Translations under genes and position numbers: made by a program
Shown: one piece after another, positions 23,442 through 31,887 of the stretch
Layout of the letters: each line of letters starts with the position of its first letter
How positions within the stretch are numbered: position 1 is the stretch's first letter
The notes under the pieces: model-generated
Seen by the model: only the letters and a program-made list of their open reading frames with translations
Databases searched by the model: none
Told to the model about the DNA's origin: nothing
Assembly: GCA_035607415.1 (NCBI GenBank)
Contig: DATNAQ010000048.1
Coordinates: 1 to 64,000 of the forward strand
Direction of reading: 5' to 3'
DNA: 64,000 bases
DNA from: JAQBQH01 sp035607415
GTDB taxonomy: Bacteria; Myxococcota_A; Polyangia; Palsa-1104

Positions 23442-25913
23442 TCAACCTCGGCCTCGCGGCAAGGTCGACTTCGGTTGTGGGCTCGTAGATTCGGCGAGCG
23501 CCGGAATGTTGGTGTGGGTGATGATTTCGTCGTCGCTGGCGTCGAACTCCGAGACGTCGACCTCGTCGTCCTCGACCGCCTCCAGCTCGTCGGGGGAGAG
23601 CTCGATGGCGCCGGTGTCGCCGCTCGCCCCACCCAGGACATCATAAAAGCGGCGCGAGAAGCCACGCACCACGGTGCCCTCCTGCTGTGACTTCCGTAGC
23701 TCGACGTCGGCGGCGCGCACCTCGGCCACGCGAGCCAGCGCCCGCTGCGCCGTGGTCGCCACCAGCGTGTCGCGCCCCTGCGCCAGCGCCTCCACCGCTT
23801 TTTGCGCCTGCATGCCGCCGCGCGCGGCCACGTGCGCGAGCGCCTCGAGCACGCGATCCTGCATGTCGAGATCGACCGCGCGCACCTGCTTGCCGAGCGA
23901 GCCCACCGCCGCCGCGCCGGCATCGCCGAGCGCGCGCGCCACCTCCGACCAGATCTCGGTGGGCTCGATCGCCAGGAGCTTGCACAGGGCGTCGATCGCC
24001 GTCGGCGTCTTGAGCGCGCCGAGCGCGAGCGCGCAGCCCTGGCGCATGAACGACTTCTTCGACTTCAGCCCCTCGACGAGCCACTTCTCGGCGGTGCCGC
24101 CGAACCGCGTCACCGCCGGCAACACCACGTTGGCCTCGTGCCGCGTCATCTTGCGCACCACCGAGAAGATCGCCGGCAGGGTCGGCGTCTCGCGCCGCTC
24201 GCACAGGATCACCGCCGCGTCGCGCCGGAGCTCCTTCTGCTCGAGCAGCGACGTCAGCTCCGCCGTCGCCAGCGTGCGCAGATCGACGCCGCCGCCGGTG
24301 GTGCCGGCGCGCGCCCGCTTGAGCGACGCATGCGCCAGCTTGCGCACCTGCTCGTCGATGATGACGCCGGCGAGCGAGCACTCGCGCAGGAGGTGCTCCC
24401 AGTTGTCGGCCTCCTCGGTCGACGACAGATCGTTCGGCTTGAGGCGCGCCGCCACCTCGGTGAACCGCTTGATCTGGATCTCGAGCAGCTCCGGCCACGA
24501 CGGCAGCGGGATCGTATGATCCTTGATGGTCCGCTCCACCAGCGGCTTCGGCACCGCGATGCCCACGTCGAGCGCGCGCTTGACCACCTTGGCGCGCAGC
24601 CCGCGCCACTCGCCGAGCGGCAGCGAGCGGATCTCCATGAGGTACGCCTCGGCGTTGGGCTCGCTCCAGCGCGCCACCGTCGACAGCGCGGCGCGCACCA
24701 GCCCCGGGCGATCGATCGGATCGTCCTCCGACGGCAGATCGATCGGCGTGCGCCCGAGCCGGTCGTAGCCCGGCGAGAGGAACTGCGTGCGCGCGCGCTC
24801 GAAGCTGCGCGTCGCCGGCGCTAGCCGCTCGAGCGCGTCCTTGGCCTCGGCCACCAGGCGCCGCACGTTCTCTTCGAGCCCGCCCGACACCGGATGCGCC
24901 ACCACCGGCAGATACTGCGAGTCGTACAGCTCGAGCTTGAGCGCGCAGCGACGGCCGAGCGCCTCCAGCACCACGCGATGCGCGGCGCGCGCGATGTCGA
25001 GCGCCAGCGACAAGACGCGCGCCTCCTCCGGCCGCGGCCGCGACGGCCCGCCCGGCGGATCGAGCGCCAAGAGCGTCAGCGCCAACAGCGGATACGACGG
25101 CAGCCGATGCAGCTGCACGCGCAGCTCCACGTGCCCCGGCAGGAACGCCTCCAGCGCCGCCGGCGGCAGCGACGCGCACAACAGCACCGAATCCTCGACG
25201 AGGAACGCCGCCGGGCCCTCGCGCCCCGCGATCCAGCGCTCGGTCACCGCCGCGCGCGGATCGGGCACCGTCATCATCGGGCGGGTCGTCTCGTTGGCCG
25301 CCGCCACCGGCTCGGGCACGCGGCGGTCGACCTGCGTCGGCCCCCACGCCGGCTGCGGCAGCGGCGTCTCCTCATCCTTGAGCGACGGCAACAGCGACAG
25401 CGACGGCCGCGAGTCCTCGCGCTTGTCGTCGAGCGCCGCCAGCGGCACGACCGGCGTCTCCGCCGTGCGCGCCGCGCCGGCGTCGGAGGTCGCATCGAAG
25501 GCGCCTTCGGACGGCGGCGGCGCCAACAGCGCGCGCAGCCCGGCGGCGCCGAACACCACCTCGGGCGACAGCACGTACCCCGGCGGCGCGACGCCATCCT
25601 CGGCCAGCTGAGCGAACAGGGCCGCCCGCTCGCCGAGCTCGCGATGACGCAGCCCGTCGGGCAACACGAGCACCAACCGCTCGCGCGCCCCGTCGTGGAA
25701 CACCACCGGCACCTGTACCTCCGCCTTCGCCGCGCACGACGGGCACGTCACGCGGTTGAGGGTCCCGTCGGTAAGCCGCTTGGCTTCGGCTTCGTCGCGG
25801 GCATCGACCCCGCGCCACACGTCCGCCGCGAAGCGCTCGCCGCACGGGCACGCGTACACGACGCGCTCCGTACGCGTGGAGACAGTCCGTCCGAGGTAGA
25901 CGCGGCTCCCCAT
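23442..25913 (-). CDS. CpXC-domain protein with C-terminal HEAT repeats
   Basis: The 823-aa cytoplasmic protein starts with a CpXC domain (about 15-150): CPCGERF and CPSCAAKAEVQVPV form a likely zinc knuckle, then FHDGARERLVLVLPDG and a C-terminal helical part. The middle (about 150-480) is unrecognised, with Pro/Ala linkers. HEAT/armadillo-like helices fill about 540-760 (ILCERRETPTLPAIFSVVRK, EKWLVEGLKSKKSFMRQGCALALGALKTPT, EIWSEVARALGDAGAAAVGSL, MQDRVLEALAHVAARGGMQA). It ends in an acidic tail (LEAVEDDEVDVSEFDASDDE). It probably serves as a large adaptor. Its start is only 19 nt from that of the divergent gene. Confidence 0.8.
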   Translation of the reverse strand: MGSRVYLGRTVSTRTERVVYACPCGERFAADVWRGVDARDEAEAKRLTDGTLNRVTCPSCAAKAEVQVPVVFHDGARERLVLVLPDGLRHRELGERAALFAQLAEDGVAPPGYVLSPEVVFGAAGLRALLAPPPSEGAFDATSDAGAARTAETPVVPLAALDDKREDSRPSLSLLPSLKDEETPLPQPAWGPTQVDRRVPEPVAAANETTRPMMTVPDPRAAVTERWIAGREGPAAFLVEDSVLLCASLPPAALEAFLPGHVELRVQLHRLPSYPLLALTLLALDPPGGPSRPRPEEARVLSLALDIARAAHRVVLEALGRRCALKLELYDSQYLPVVAHPVSGGLEENVRRLVAEAKDALERLAPATRSFERARTQFLSPGYDRLGRTPIDLPSEDDPIDRPGLVRAALSTVARWSEPNAEAYLMEIRSLPLGEWRGLRAKVVKRALDVGIAVPKPLVERTIKDHTIPLPSWPELLEIQIKRFTEVAARLKPNDLSSTEEADNWEHLLRECSLAGVIIDEQVRKLAHASLKRARAGTTGGGVDLRTLATAELTSLLEQKELRRDAAVILCERRETPTLPAIFSVVRKMTRHEANVVLPAVTRFGGTAEKWLVEGLKSKKSFMRQGCALALGALKTPTAIDALCKLLAIEPTEIWSEVARALGDAGAAAVGSLGKQVRAVDLDMQDRVLEALAHVAARGGMQAQKAVEALAQGRDTLVATTAQRALARVAEVRAADVELRKSQQEGTVVRGFSRRFYDVLGGASGDTGAIELSPDELEAVEDDEVDVSEFDASDDEIITHTNIPALAESTSPQPKSTLPRGRG

Positions 25914-25920
25914 AGTGACC

Positions 25921-25927
25921 CATTATC
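25921..25927. promoter_or_regulatory. Overlapping divergent -10-like elements
   Basis: The 19-nt gap between ATG 25913 (minus) and ATG 25933 (plus) holds cattatc. On the plus strand CATTAT (25921-25926) sits 6 nt before the start; on the minus strand GATAAT (25927-25922) sits 8 nt before its start. Both promoters would use the same base pairs, so the two genes would compete for polymerase. Confidence 0.4.
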
Positions 25928-25932
25928 ACCCG

Positions 25933-26454
25933 ATGATACCCGCCCCCGTCCAGACCTTTATTGATGCGGCGCGTAGCTATGTGAAGCGCGCCGTCGGCAC
26001 CGAGCTCGACGATTCCGAGGAGTCGCTCGCCTACGTCGACCACTACATCAACCAGACGGCGAAAAAGGAGGCGCTGAAGCCCGACGTCCTGGCGCTCGTC
26101 GCCCCCGCCCTCGGCGCCTACCTCGGGCAGGTGGCGATCGCGCGCTTTGGTGGCAGCTGGCACGCCGACAGCGCCGATCCCGCACAGTGGCGCGTCGAGC
26201 TCTCCCCGGCGCCGCTGTGGTTCTACCCCGTCGGCATGGCCGCCGAGGCGCTGCGCGGCGAAGAGGTCGACGGCTACGACGCCTCGTTCGCCACGCGCGA
26301 CGATCTGATGGGCCCGCTGCTCGAGGCGCTCGAATCGGCGCCGCCCGTCGACGAGGCCTACTACTACTCGCTCACCGGCCGCTTCGAGACGCTCACCCAC
26401 GCGCTCGACATCCTCGTCGAGCTCGAGCGGCGCCATCGCGAGAAGCGCAACTAG
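25933..26454 (+). CDS. Hypothetical acidic protein, 173 aa
   Basis: ATG 25933 is preferred; an in-frame GTG at 25915 would begin inside the divergent gene's upstream region. The soluble acidic protein begins PAPVQTFIDAARSYVKRAV and has helical segments (SLAYVDHYINQTAKKEALKP) and a central LALVAPALGAYLGQVAIARF motif, then WRVELSPAPLWFYPVGMAAE and a terminal FETLTHALDILVELERRHRE. The layout is that of uncharacterised proteins in GC-rich Gram-negatives; no function is known. Its TAG stop lies inside the left arm of the palindromic element 26451-26615. Confidence 0.7.
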   Translation: MIPAPVQTFIDAARSYVKRAVGTELDDSEESLAYVDHYINQTAKKEALKPDVLALVAPALGAYLGQVAIARFGGSWHADSADPAQWRVELSPAPLWFYPVGMAAEALRGEEVDGYDASFATRDDLMGPLLEALESAPPVDEAYYYSLTGRFETLTHALDILVELERRHREKRN

Positions 26455-26615
26455 TGTCCCGAATCGGAAATTCGCTAGCAGTCGGGCGTCGCGACATCCG
26501 CGGGCGCTTCGTTGCTCCTCCCTTCAATACCTTGAGGTATTCGCGGTCGTCGCGCCTCGCGCGCGCGGCGCCGCACCGCCCTCGGTGCACGCGAATTTCC
26601 GACACGGGACACTAG
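26451..26615. repeat. 165-bp palindromic (MITE/REP-like) element
   Basis: The outer arms ctagtgtcccgaatcggaaa (start of the left arm, 26451-26474) and its counterpart at 26592-26615 match in 22 of 24 positions in inverted orientation. The exact centre is the perfect hairpin aatacct-tg-aggtatt at 26526-26541, and the GC-rich middle arms match only partly. The whole forms one long imperfect hairpin between convergent genes. It could be a miniature inverted-repeat element or a strong bidirectional terminator. It shares no arms with the palindrome at 60419-60522. Confidence 0.75.
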
Positions 26616-26617
26616 CG

Positions 26618-27538
26618 CTACGGCAGCGACGCCGACGCCGGCTCGAGGACCACGTTGCCGTTGGCCGCGGTCAGCTCGAGCTGCGGCCCGCCGCCCATGA
26701 ACTCGCCCGTCAGCGTCGTCGGCGAGCCCACCGCGTGCGACAGCGTGAAGCCGTTCTTGATCGCCCCGCCGCGCGCCCGCGCGTCGACGGTGAACGGCGC
26801 GCGCGGCAACACCAGGTGCACGTCGCCCTGCAGCGCCGTGATCTCGTAGCGCGCGCCCGGCCGCGTCGATCCCATCATCAGCACCCCGCCCGCGCGCGAG
26901 AAGAGGCGCACCAGCGGCGTTCGGATCTTGCGCGCCACGATCTGCCCGTCGACCACGCGCGCCTCGAGCACCTCGCCGTCGATGGTGTCGAGCTCGACGT
27001 CGCCCGAGCCGCCGTCGGCGTCGACGTTGCCGTGGATCGACGTCAGGCGCTGTTTGCCGCGGAGCGCGTTGGTGTGCACCTCACCCTCGATGTCCCAGGC
27101 GTGCACCTCGCCGCCCTGCGACGACAGCACCGCGCCCGAGCGGAAGCCGCTCACGTCGAGGTTGCCGGTCCAGGTCTTCGCGCGCAGGTTCACGCCGCGC
27201 GGCGCAGTCACCGTCAGATCGATGCCCGCACCCTCGGAGGCCGGCAGCGGCCGGAAAGTGTTGTCGACGCGCACGCCGGTCCGAATGCGCACCTTGCCGT
27301 CGAGCATCACGAACTCGACGGTGAGCTGATCGAGCGTCTTGTCGTCGCGCGCGTGCTTGTGCGCCACGACGCGGACCTCCTGCTTGTCCCAACCGCTGAG
27401 CTCGAGCTTGCCCTGCGGGTTGTCGATGCTCACCGACTCGACGTCGGGCGTCGGGACATTGGCGAAGGTGACCTCGCTCGACTCCTCGGCGAAGGCCAAC
27501 GTCGGGACCAACAGGACTACGACGGCGACGAGCTTCAC
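26618..27538 (-). CDS. Secreted DUF4097-type beta-helix protein
   Basis: The 306-aa exported protein has a clear signal peptide (KLVAVVVLLVPTLAFAEE) and a repetitive right-handed beta-helix-like body typical of DUF4097: SIDNPQGKLELSGWDKQEVR, GIDLTVTAPRGVNLRAKTWT, GNLDVSGFRSGAVLSSQGGE, LTSIHGNVDADGGSGDVELD, TIDGEVLEARVVDG. The first gene product of its operon is an ECF sigma factor and the second an anti-sigma factor, whose stop overlaps this ATG (27535-27538). DUF4097 proteins commonly follow sigma/anti-sigma genes, and the protein may sense or report on envelope state. Confidence 0.85.
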   Translation of the reverse strand: MKLVAVVVLLVPTLAFAEESSEVTFANVPTPDVESVSIDNPQGKLELSGWDKQEVRVVAHKHARDDKTLDQLTVEFVMLDGKVRIRTGVRVDNTFRPLPASEGAGIDLTVTAPRGVNLRAKTWTGNLDVSGFRSGAVLSSQGGEVHAWDIEGEVHTNALRGKQRLTSIHGNVDADGGSGDVELDTIDGEVLEARVVDGQIVARKIRTPLVRLFSRAGGVLMMGSTRPGARYEITALQGDVHLVLPRAPFTVDARARGGAIKNGFTLSHAVGSPTTLTGEFMGGGPQLELTAANGNVVLEPASASLP

Positions 27539-28164
27539 CGCCCCTCCCGCATCATCTGGTCCTCGTAGAAGCGGATCTCTTTCCGATAGGCCGCGAACAA
27601 GAGCTCCTCGGCGTCGACGTCGGCGGGCCGCTCGTCGGCCACCTGGCGGCAGCGCGTCACCGCCGCCTCGAGCTGCGCCTGCGCTGCCTCGTACTCAGCG
27701 CGCTTGGGCAGCGGCCAGTCGCGGCGCGACTGCTCGGCGACCGTGCGCAGCTCGTCGACGGCGACGCGATAGTGCTCGTCGGCCTTGTGGAACTCGCTCT
27801 CGGCGTGCGCGATCACCGCGTCGGCCGACAGGCCCCGCCCCTTGTGCCAGCGCAGCCAGGCGCCGCCACCGGCCAGCAAGGCGACCATCGCCACCGACGG
27901 CACGAGGAAGCGCCACGACCACAGGCGTACCCACGCCCGCGGCGGCGGCGCCACCGGTTGCGCCAGCCGGTTGACCAGGACGCTCCAGTTGTCCTCGCCG
28001 CCGCGCTCGGGCAAAGCGCCGAGCCCGCGCTTCATCGTCTCTAGATCGGTGAGCGCCCGCCGGCACGACTCGCAGCCGTCCGCATGCGCGCGCACCTTCG
28101 CCGCCGCGCGCTCCGACAGATCGCCGTCGACCAGCGCCGACAGCTTCTCGTTGGAGCACCTCAT
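27535..28164 (-). CDS. Zinc-finger anti-sigma factor
   Basis: The 209-aa membrane protein binds and holds an ECF sigma factor at the inner membrane. Its N-terminal anti-sigma domain (about 1-45) contains the zf-HC2/ZAS motif HADGCESCRRAL (H-x3-C-x2-C). A single membrane segment follows at about 88-106 (FLVPSVAMVALLAGGGAWL). The periplasmic C-terminal part is helical (SEFHKADEHYRVAVDELRTV, EYEAAQAQLEAAVTRCRQVA). The gene lies 28 nt downstream of the sigma factor gene and overlaps the DUF4097 gene by 4 nt, a typical ECF operon. Confidence 0.9.
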   Translation of the reverse strand: MRCSNEKLSALVDGDLSERAAAKVRAHADGCESCRRALTDLETMKRGLGALPERGGEDNWSVLVNRLAQPVAPPPRAWVRLWSWRFLVPSVAMVALLAGGGAWLRWHKGRGLSADAVIAHAESEFHKADEHYRVAVDELRTVAEQSRRDWPLPKRAEYEAAQAQLEAAVTRCRQVADERPADVDAEELLFAAYRKEIRFYEDQMMREGR

Positions 28165-28192
28165 GGTTGCACCGCCCGCTCACTCCGCGGGC

Positions 28193-28753
28193 TCATGGCG
28201 CACCCCCGAGGAGATCGCGCATCTTGGCGCGCGCCTTGTGCAGCTGCGACTTCGACGTCCCCACGCGGCACCCGAGGATCTCCGCGATCTCTTCGTGCTG
28301 CAAGCCCTCGACGTCGTGGAGCACGAGCACCGCGCGATACCCGGCCGGCAGATCGGCGAGCGCCTTCTCGAGCCGCGCCCGCAGCCGCGGATCGGTCGCC
28401 GGCGCGTCCTCGGCCGGCAGCGCCATCAAGGCCTCCTCGCCGAGATCGCGCTTCTGCCGCGCCTGCGTCCGCGTCGCATAGGACAGCGCCGCGTTCACCG
28501 CCAGCCGGTACATCCAGGTCGACAGCTGCGCGTCGCCGCGGAACTTCTCGAGGCCGCGGTAGGCGCGCAGAAAGACTTCCTGCACCAGCTCTTCGGCGTC
28601 CTGCGGCCCGACGATGCGGGCGATCAGCGAAAACACGCGCCGGCGATACTTCTCGTAGAACGCGTGCTGCGCCTCGCGCTCGCCGCGGCGGCAGGCTTCC
28701 ACCAGCGCCAGCTCGGCGTCTCTGCCGGGGGCGATCGCAGGTGCTCGCTCCAT
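28193..28753 (-). CDS. ECF-type RNA polymerase sigma factor
   Basis: The 186-aa regulator has sigma region 2 (about 20-90: ALVEACRRGEREAQHAFYEK, RRVFSLIARIVGPQDAEELV, QEVFLRAYRGLEKFRGDAQL, STWMYRLAVNAALSY) and region 4 (about 130-182: LPAGYRAVLVLHDVEGLQHE, EIAEILGCRVGTSKSQLHKA). The linker is short and no extra domains are present. ATG 28753 is the annotated start, but an in-frame GTG at 28783 would add ten residues and lies exactly where an ECF-like promoter (28789-28819) predicts transcription to begin. The anti-sigma gene follows, so autoregulation with membrane signalling is likely. Confidence 0.9.
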   Translation of the reverse strand: MERAPAIAPGRDAELALVEACRRGEREAQHAFYEKYRRRVFSLIARIVGPQDAEELVQEVFLRAYRGLEKFRGDAQLSTWMYRLAVNAALSYATRTQARQKRDLGEEALMALPAEDAPATDPRLRARLEKALADLPAGYRAVLVLHDVEGLQHEEIAEILGCRVGTSKSQLHKARAKMRDLLGGAP

Positions 28754-28788
28754 GGGTACCGATTTGACCAAGGCGACGGTCACTCCCC

Positions 28789-28819
28789 TTCGACCCGGGC
28801 TCCAGGCGGCAGGGTTGCC
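28789..28819 (-). promoter_or_regulatory. Candidate ECF-type promoter of the sigma operon
   Basis: On the minus strand GGCAACCC (28819-28812) resembles an ECF -35 with its AAC core, and GTCGAA (28794-28789) lies 17 nt downstream as a -10. The predicted start site falls at about 28782-28783, on an in-frame GTG. If correct, the sigma factor reads its own operon. Confidence 0.35.
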
Positions 28820-28863
28820 TTGTATTAGATCGAACTCGGCTTGGATGCTAGCCTTTCGGCCGC

Positions 28864-31800
28864 GTGACCGCCCTCGTCCTCGGTTGCTTCTTTTTGTCCG
28901 GTGCCTCCGGCCTCGTCTTCGAGGCGGTCTGGACCCGCGAATTGACATTGGTCTTCGGCTCCACGGCCCTCGCCATGTCGACGGTGCTGTCGGTCTTCAT
29001 GGGCGGCCTCGCGCTCGGATCGTGGCTCGCCGGACGCTGGGCCGATCGCATCATCGATCGACTCCGCGCCTATGCCCTCGCCGAGGCCGGGGTCGGGATC
29101 TACGCGCTCGCCGTGCCGCTGGTGCTGGCCAGTTACCCCGCGCTCAACCATGCGATGTACCGCATCCTCGGGGCCTCGCCCGTCGGGCTCTCGCTGGCGC
29201 GCTTCGTCGCCGCGGCGCTGCTCCTGCTCGTCCCGACGACGCTCATGGGCGCCACCTTGCCGATCCTGTCGCGCCACTTCGTCCGCGACGACGGCACCTC
29301 GGTCGCCGGCACCGTCGGGCGGCTCTACGCCATCAACACCTTCGGCGCCGTCGTCGGCACCTTCGTCGGCGGCTTCATGCTCTTGCCCGGCGTCGGCGTG
29401 CGCGCCACCAACTACAGCGCCGCCGCCATCAACCTGACGCTCGCCGCCGCCGTCTGGGTCGGCCGCAAGCGCCTGGTCCGCCCCGAGGAGAACGAGCTCG
29501 ATTCGGTCAAGCTCGACTCGGACGCGCCGGCGCCGCCGATCTTCTCCGCGACATTGTTGCAGCGCCGCGTCGCGCTCATCGCCTTCGCGCTGTCCGGCGC
29601 GATCGCGATGATCGATCAGGTCCTGTGGACCCGCGCGCTCGCCATCATCATCGGCTCGTCGGTCTACTCGTTCACGCTCATCCTGCTCGCGTTCCTCGTC
29701 GGGCTCGCCGGCGGCGCCGCGATCATCTCGCGCCTGACCGCGCGCACCGAGCGGCCGATGGAGTGGCTCGCCGGCGTGCACCTCGCCACCGCCGCGATGA
29801 TCGGCGTGTCCTATCTATTGATGGACAAGCTGCCGTCGGCCTTCCTCGGCCTTCTGCGCGGCGGCGCCTTCTCCGTCGACGGCATCATCTTCTGCCAGTT
29901 CCTGCTCGCCGCGCTCGCCGTCTTCCCGGCGACGCTGTGCATGGGCGGCGTCCTGCCGCTCACCATCCGCGTCGTGGCGCGCTCGCTCGAGTCGGTCGGC
30001 CGCGACGTCGGCACCGCCTATTCGGTCAATACGCTCGGCGCCATCCTCGGCTCGTTCGCCGCCGGCTTCATCGTCCTGCCCGTCGCCGGGCTGCAACGCG
30101 GCCTCGGCATCGGCGCCGTCACCACCGTCGGGCTCGCCGCGACGCTCATCGTGGTCGCACGGCCGAACCTGCGCCGCTGGGTCGCCGCCGCGCTCCTGCC
30201 CGCGGTCGCGCTCGGGTCGATCCACTTTCTGCCGCGCTGGAGCCTGCGCCACTTCTCGGCCGGCCTGTTCCGCGTGTCGATCGCCAAGGACATCATCGAG
30301 TCGAACAAGTGGCAGCTGCCCAACCTGCTCTACTATCACGACGGCATCGCCACCACCGTCTCGGTCGAGCAGTGGTCGCATACCGTGGCGCTCAAGAACA
30401 ACGGCAAGGTCGACGCCTCCAACGGCGACGACATGTCGACGCAGATCATGGTGGGCCTTCTGCCCTTCGTCTTCTGGCAGGCGGCCCATCCAAATGCGGC
30501 CGACAAGCCGCGCGCCGCCGTCATCGGCTTCGGCTCGGGCGTCACCATCGGCGCGGTCACGCAGTTCCCGATGAAGCATGCCGACGTCGTCGAGCTCGAG
30601 CCGTCGGTGGTGCACGCCGGCGTCACCTACTTCGGGCCGTGGAACCACCATCCGGAAAAAGATCCGCGCGTGCAGATCCGCATCGGCGACGGCCGCAACT
30701 TTCTCACGCAGGCCTCCGACAAATACGACGTCATCGTCTCCGAGCCGTCGAATCCATGGATCACCGGCGTGTCCAACCTGTTCACCGTCGACTACTGGAA
30801 GCTGGCGCGCTCGCGCCTCGCCGACGACGGCGTCTTCTGCCAGTGGGCGCAGCTCTACGAGATGTCGTCGAAGAACATCAAGGTGATCCTGCGCTCCTTC
30901 GCCGAGGTGTTCCCCTACACCTATGTCTTCTCCGCCGAGGATCTGTCGAGCGACGTCATCCTCGTCGCCACCAACCATCCGCTGAACCTCGATGTGCACG
31001 CGCTCGGTCTCAGCTTTCAGGACGAGACGCTGCGCAAGGAGCTCAAGCGCGGCGGCGTCGAATCGGCCGAGGACATCATCTCGTACCTCCTGCTCACGCC
31101 CGAAGAGATCCCGGCGTTCACCGCCGGCTCGCCGCTCAACACCGACGACGACGCCATCATCGAGTTCGGCGCCCCGCGCGATCTGCTCGGCTCGGCGCGC
31201 GGCGTGCCCGATCCGTACCTGGCGCGCGTCTACGCCGCCGAGTGGCCCTACGGCCGCTTCGATCGCTACCTCGTCGGGCTCGGCGAAGGCCCTGAGCAAA
31301 GAGACCGCTGGAAGACCGAGCTGCGCCTGGCCAAGTCGCTGCTCGCGCACGGCAAGCGCGCCGCCGCCGATCGCTTCCTCTCGGCCGCCAAGCGCCACGG
31401 CGCGCCCGCCGACACGCGCGCCGCGCGCCTCGCCTCGCTCCTCGGCGAAAAGGAGACCGACGATCGCGAGATCCCGCTCGCGGCCGCCGACGACGATCCG
31501 AGCGGCCTCGGCGCGCTCGATCCGCCCACGCTGCCCGACAAGGTCCTGCCCGACTACTTGAAGGTCGAGCGCGCCATGCGCGGCCGCGCCTGGGCGCACG
31601 CGCTCATGTACATGAAGACGTGGCCGGAGGCCTACATCGAGAAGGGCGGCCGCGATCTGCAGCTCGTCGTCGGCTACCTCATGTACAAGGCCGATCTCGA
31701 CGACGTCGCCTGCGATCGCCTGAAGCCGCTCACCGACGACAAGGCCTACGCCGCGCGCCGCCCGTCGGTGTACTACTACCTGGCGCGCGCCGAGTACGGC

Positions 31801-31887
31801 AACGGCATGTTCGAGGCCGCGGTGCGCAACATGGACCGCTACCTCGACGCTACGTCCCCGACTCCGGTTCCGACTCCGGTACCTTGA
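28864..31887 (+). CDS. Multi-pass membrane/spermidine-synthase-like fusion protein
   Basis: The 1007-aa protein starts at GTG 28864. Residues 1-470 hold about 12 membrane helices in the pattern of fused MFS/spermidine synthases (ALVLGCFFLSGASGLVFEAV, WTRELTLVFGSTALAMSTVL, LGSWLAGRWADR). Residues 545-700 are a SAM/decarboxy-SAM-type Rossmann domain (AVIGFGSGVTIGAVTQFPMK, ADVVELEPSVVHAG, VQIRIGDGRNFLTQASDKYD, VIVSEPSNPWITGVSNLF). A helical C-terminal region (790-1007) follows. In this family real polyamine synthesis is unproven. The C-terminal helices look TPR-like (HGKRAAADRFLSAAKRHGAP). A TGcTAGCCT element 9 nt before the GTG suggests a short or absent leader. Its 3' end overlaps the convergent gene by 38 nt. 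Confidence 0.85.
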   Translation: MTALVLGCFFLSGASGLVFEAVWTRELTLVFGSTALAMSTVLSVFMGGLALGSWLAGRWADRIIDRLRAYALAEAGVGIYALAVPLVLASYPALNHAMYRILGASPVGLSLARFVAAALLLLVPTTLMGATLPILSRHFVRDDGTSVAGTVGRLYAINTFGAVVGTFVGGFMLLPGVGVRATNYSAAAINLTLAAAVWVGRKRLVRPEENELDSVKLDSDAPAPPIFSATLLQRRVALIAFALSGAIAMIDQVLWTRALAIIIGSSVYSFTLILLAFLVGLAGGAAIISRLTARTERPMEWLAGVHLATAAMIGVSYLLMDKLPSAFLGLLRGGAFSVDGIIFCQFLLAALAVFPATLCMGGVLPLTIRVVARSLESVGRDVGTAYSVNTLGAILGSFAAGFIVLPVAGLQRGLGIGAVTTVGLAATLIVVARPNLRRWVAAALLPAVALGSIHFLPRWSLRHFSAGLFRVSIAKDIIESNKWQLPNLLYYHDGIATTVSVEQWSHTVALKNNGKVDASNGDDMSTQIMVGLLPFVFWQAAHPNAADKPRAAVIGFGSGVTIGAVTQFPMKHADVVELEPSVVHAGVTYFGPWNHHPEKDPRVQIRIGDGRNFLTQASDKYDVIVSEPSNPWITGVSNLFTVDYWKLARSRLADDGVFCQWAQLYEMSSKNIKVILRSFAEVFPYTYVFSAEDLSSDVILVATNHPLNLDVHALGLSFQDETLRKELKRGGVESAEDIISYLLLTPEEIPAFTAGSPLNTDDDAIIEFGAPRDLLGSARGVPDPYLARVYAAEWPYGRFDRYLVGLGEGPEQRDRWKTELRLAKSLLAHGKRAAADRFLSAAKRHGAPADTRAARLASLLGEKETDDREIPLAAADDDPSGLGALDPPTLPDKVLPDYLKVERAMRGRAWAHALMYMKTWPEAYIEKGGRDLQLVVGYLMYKADLDDVACDRLKPLTDDKAYAARRPSVYYYLARAEYGNGMFEAAVRNMDRYLDATSPTPVPTPVP

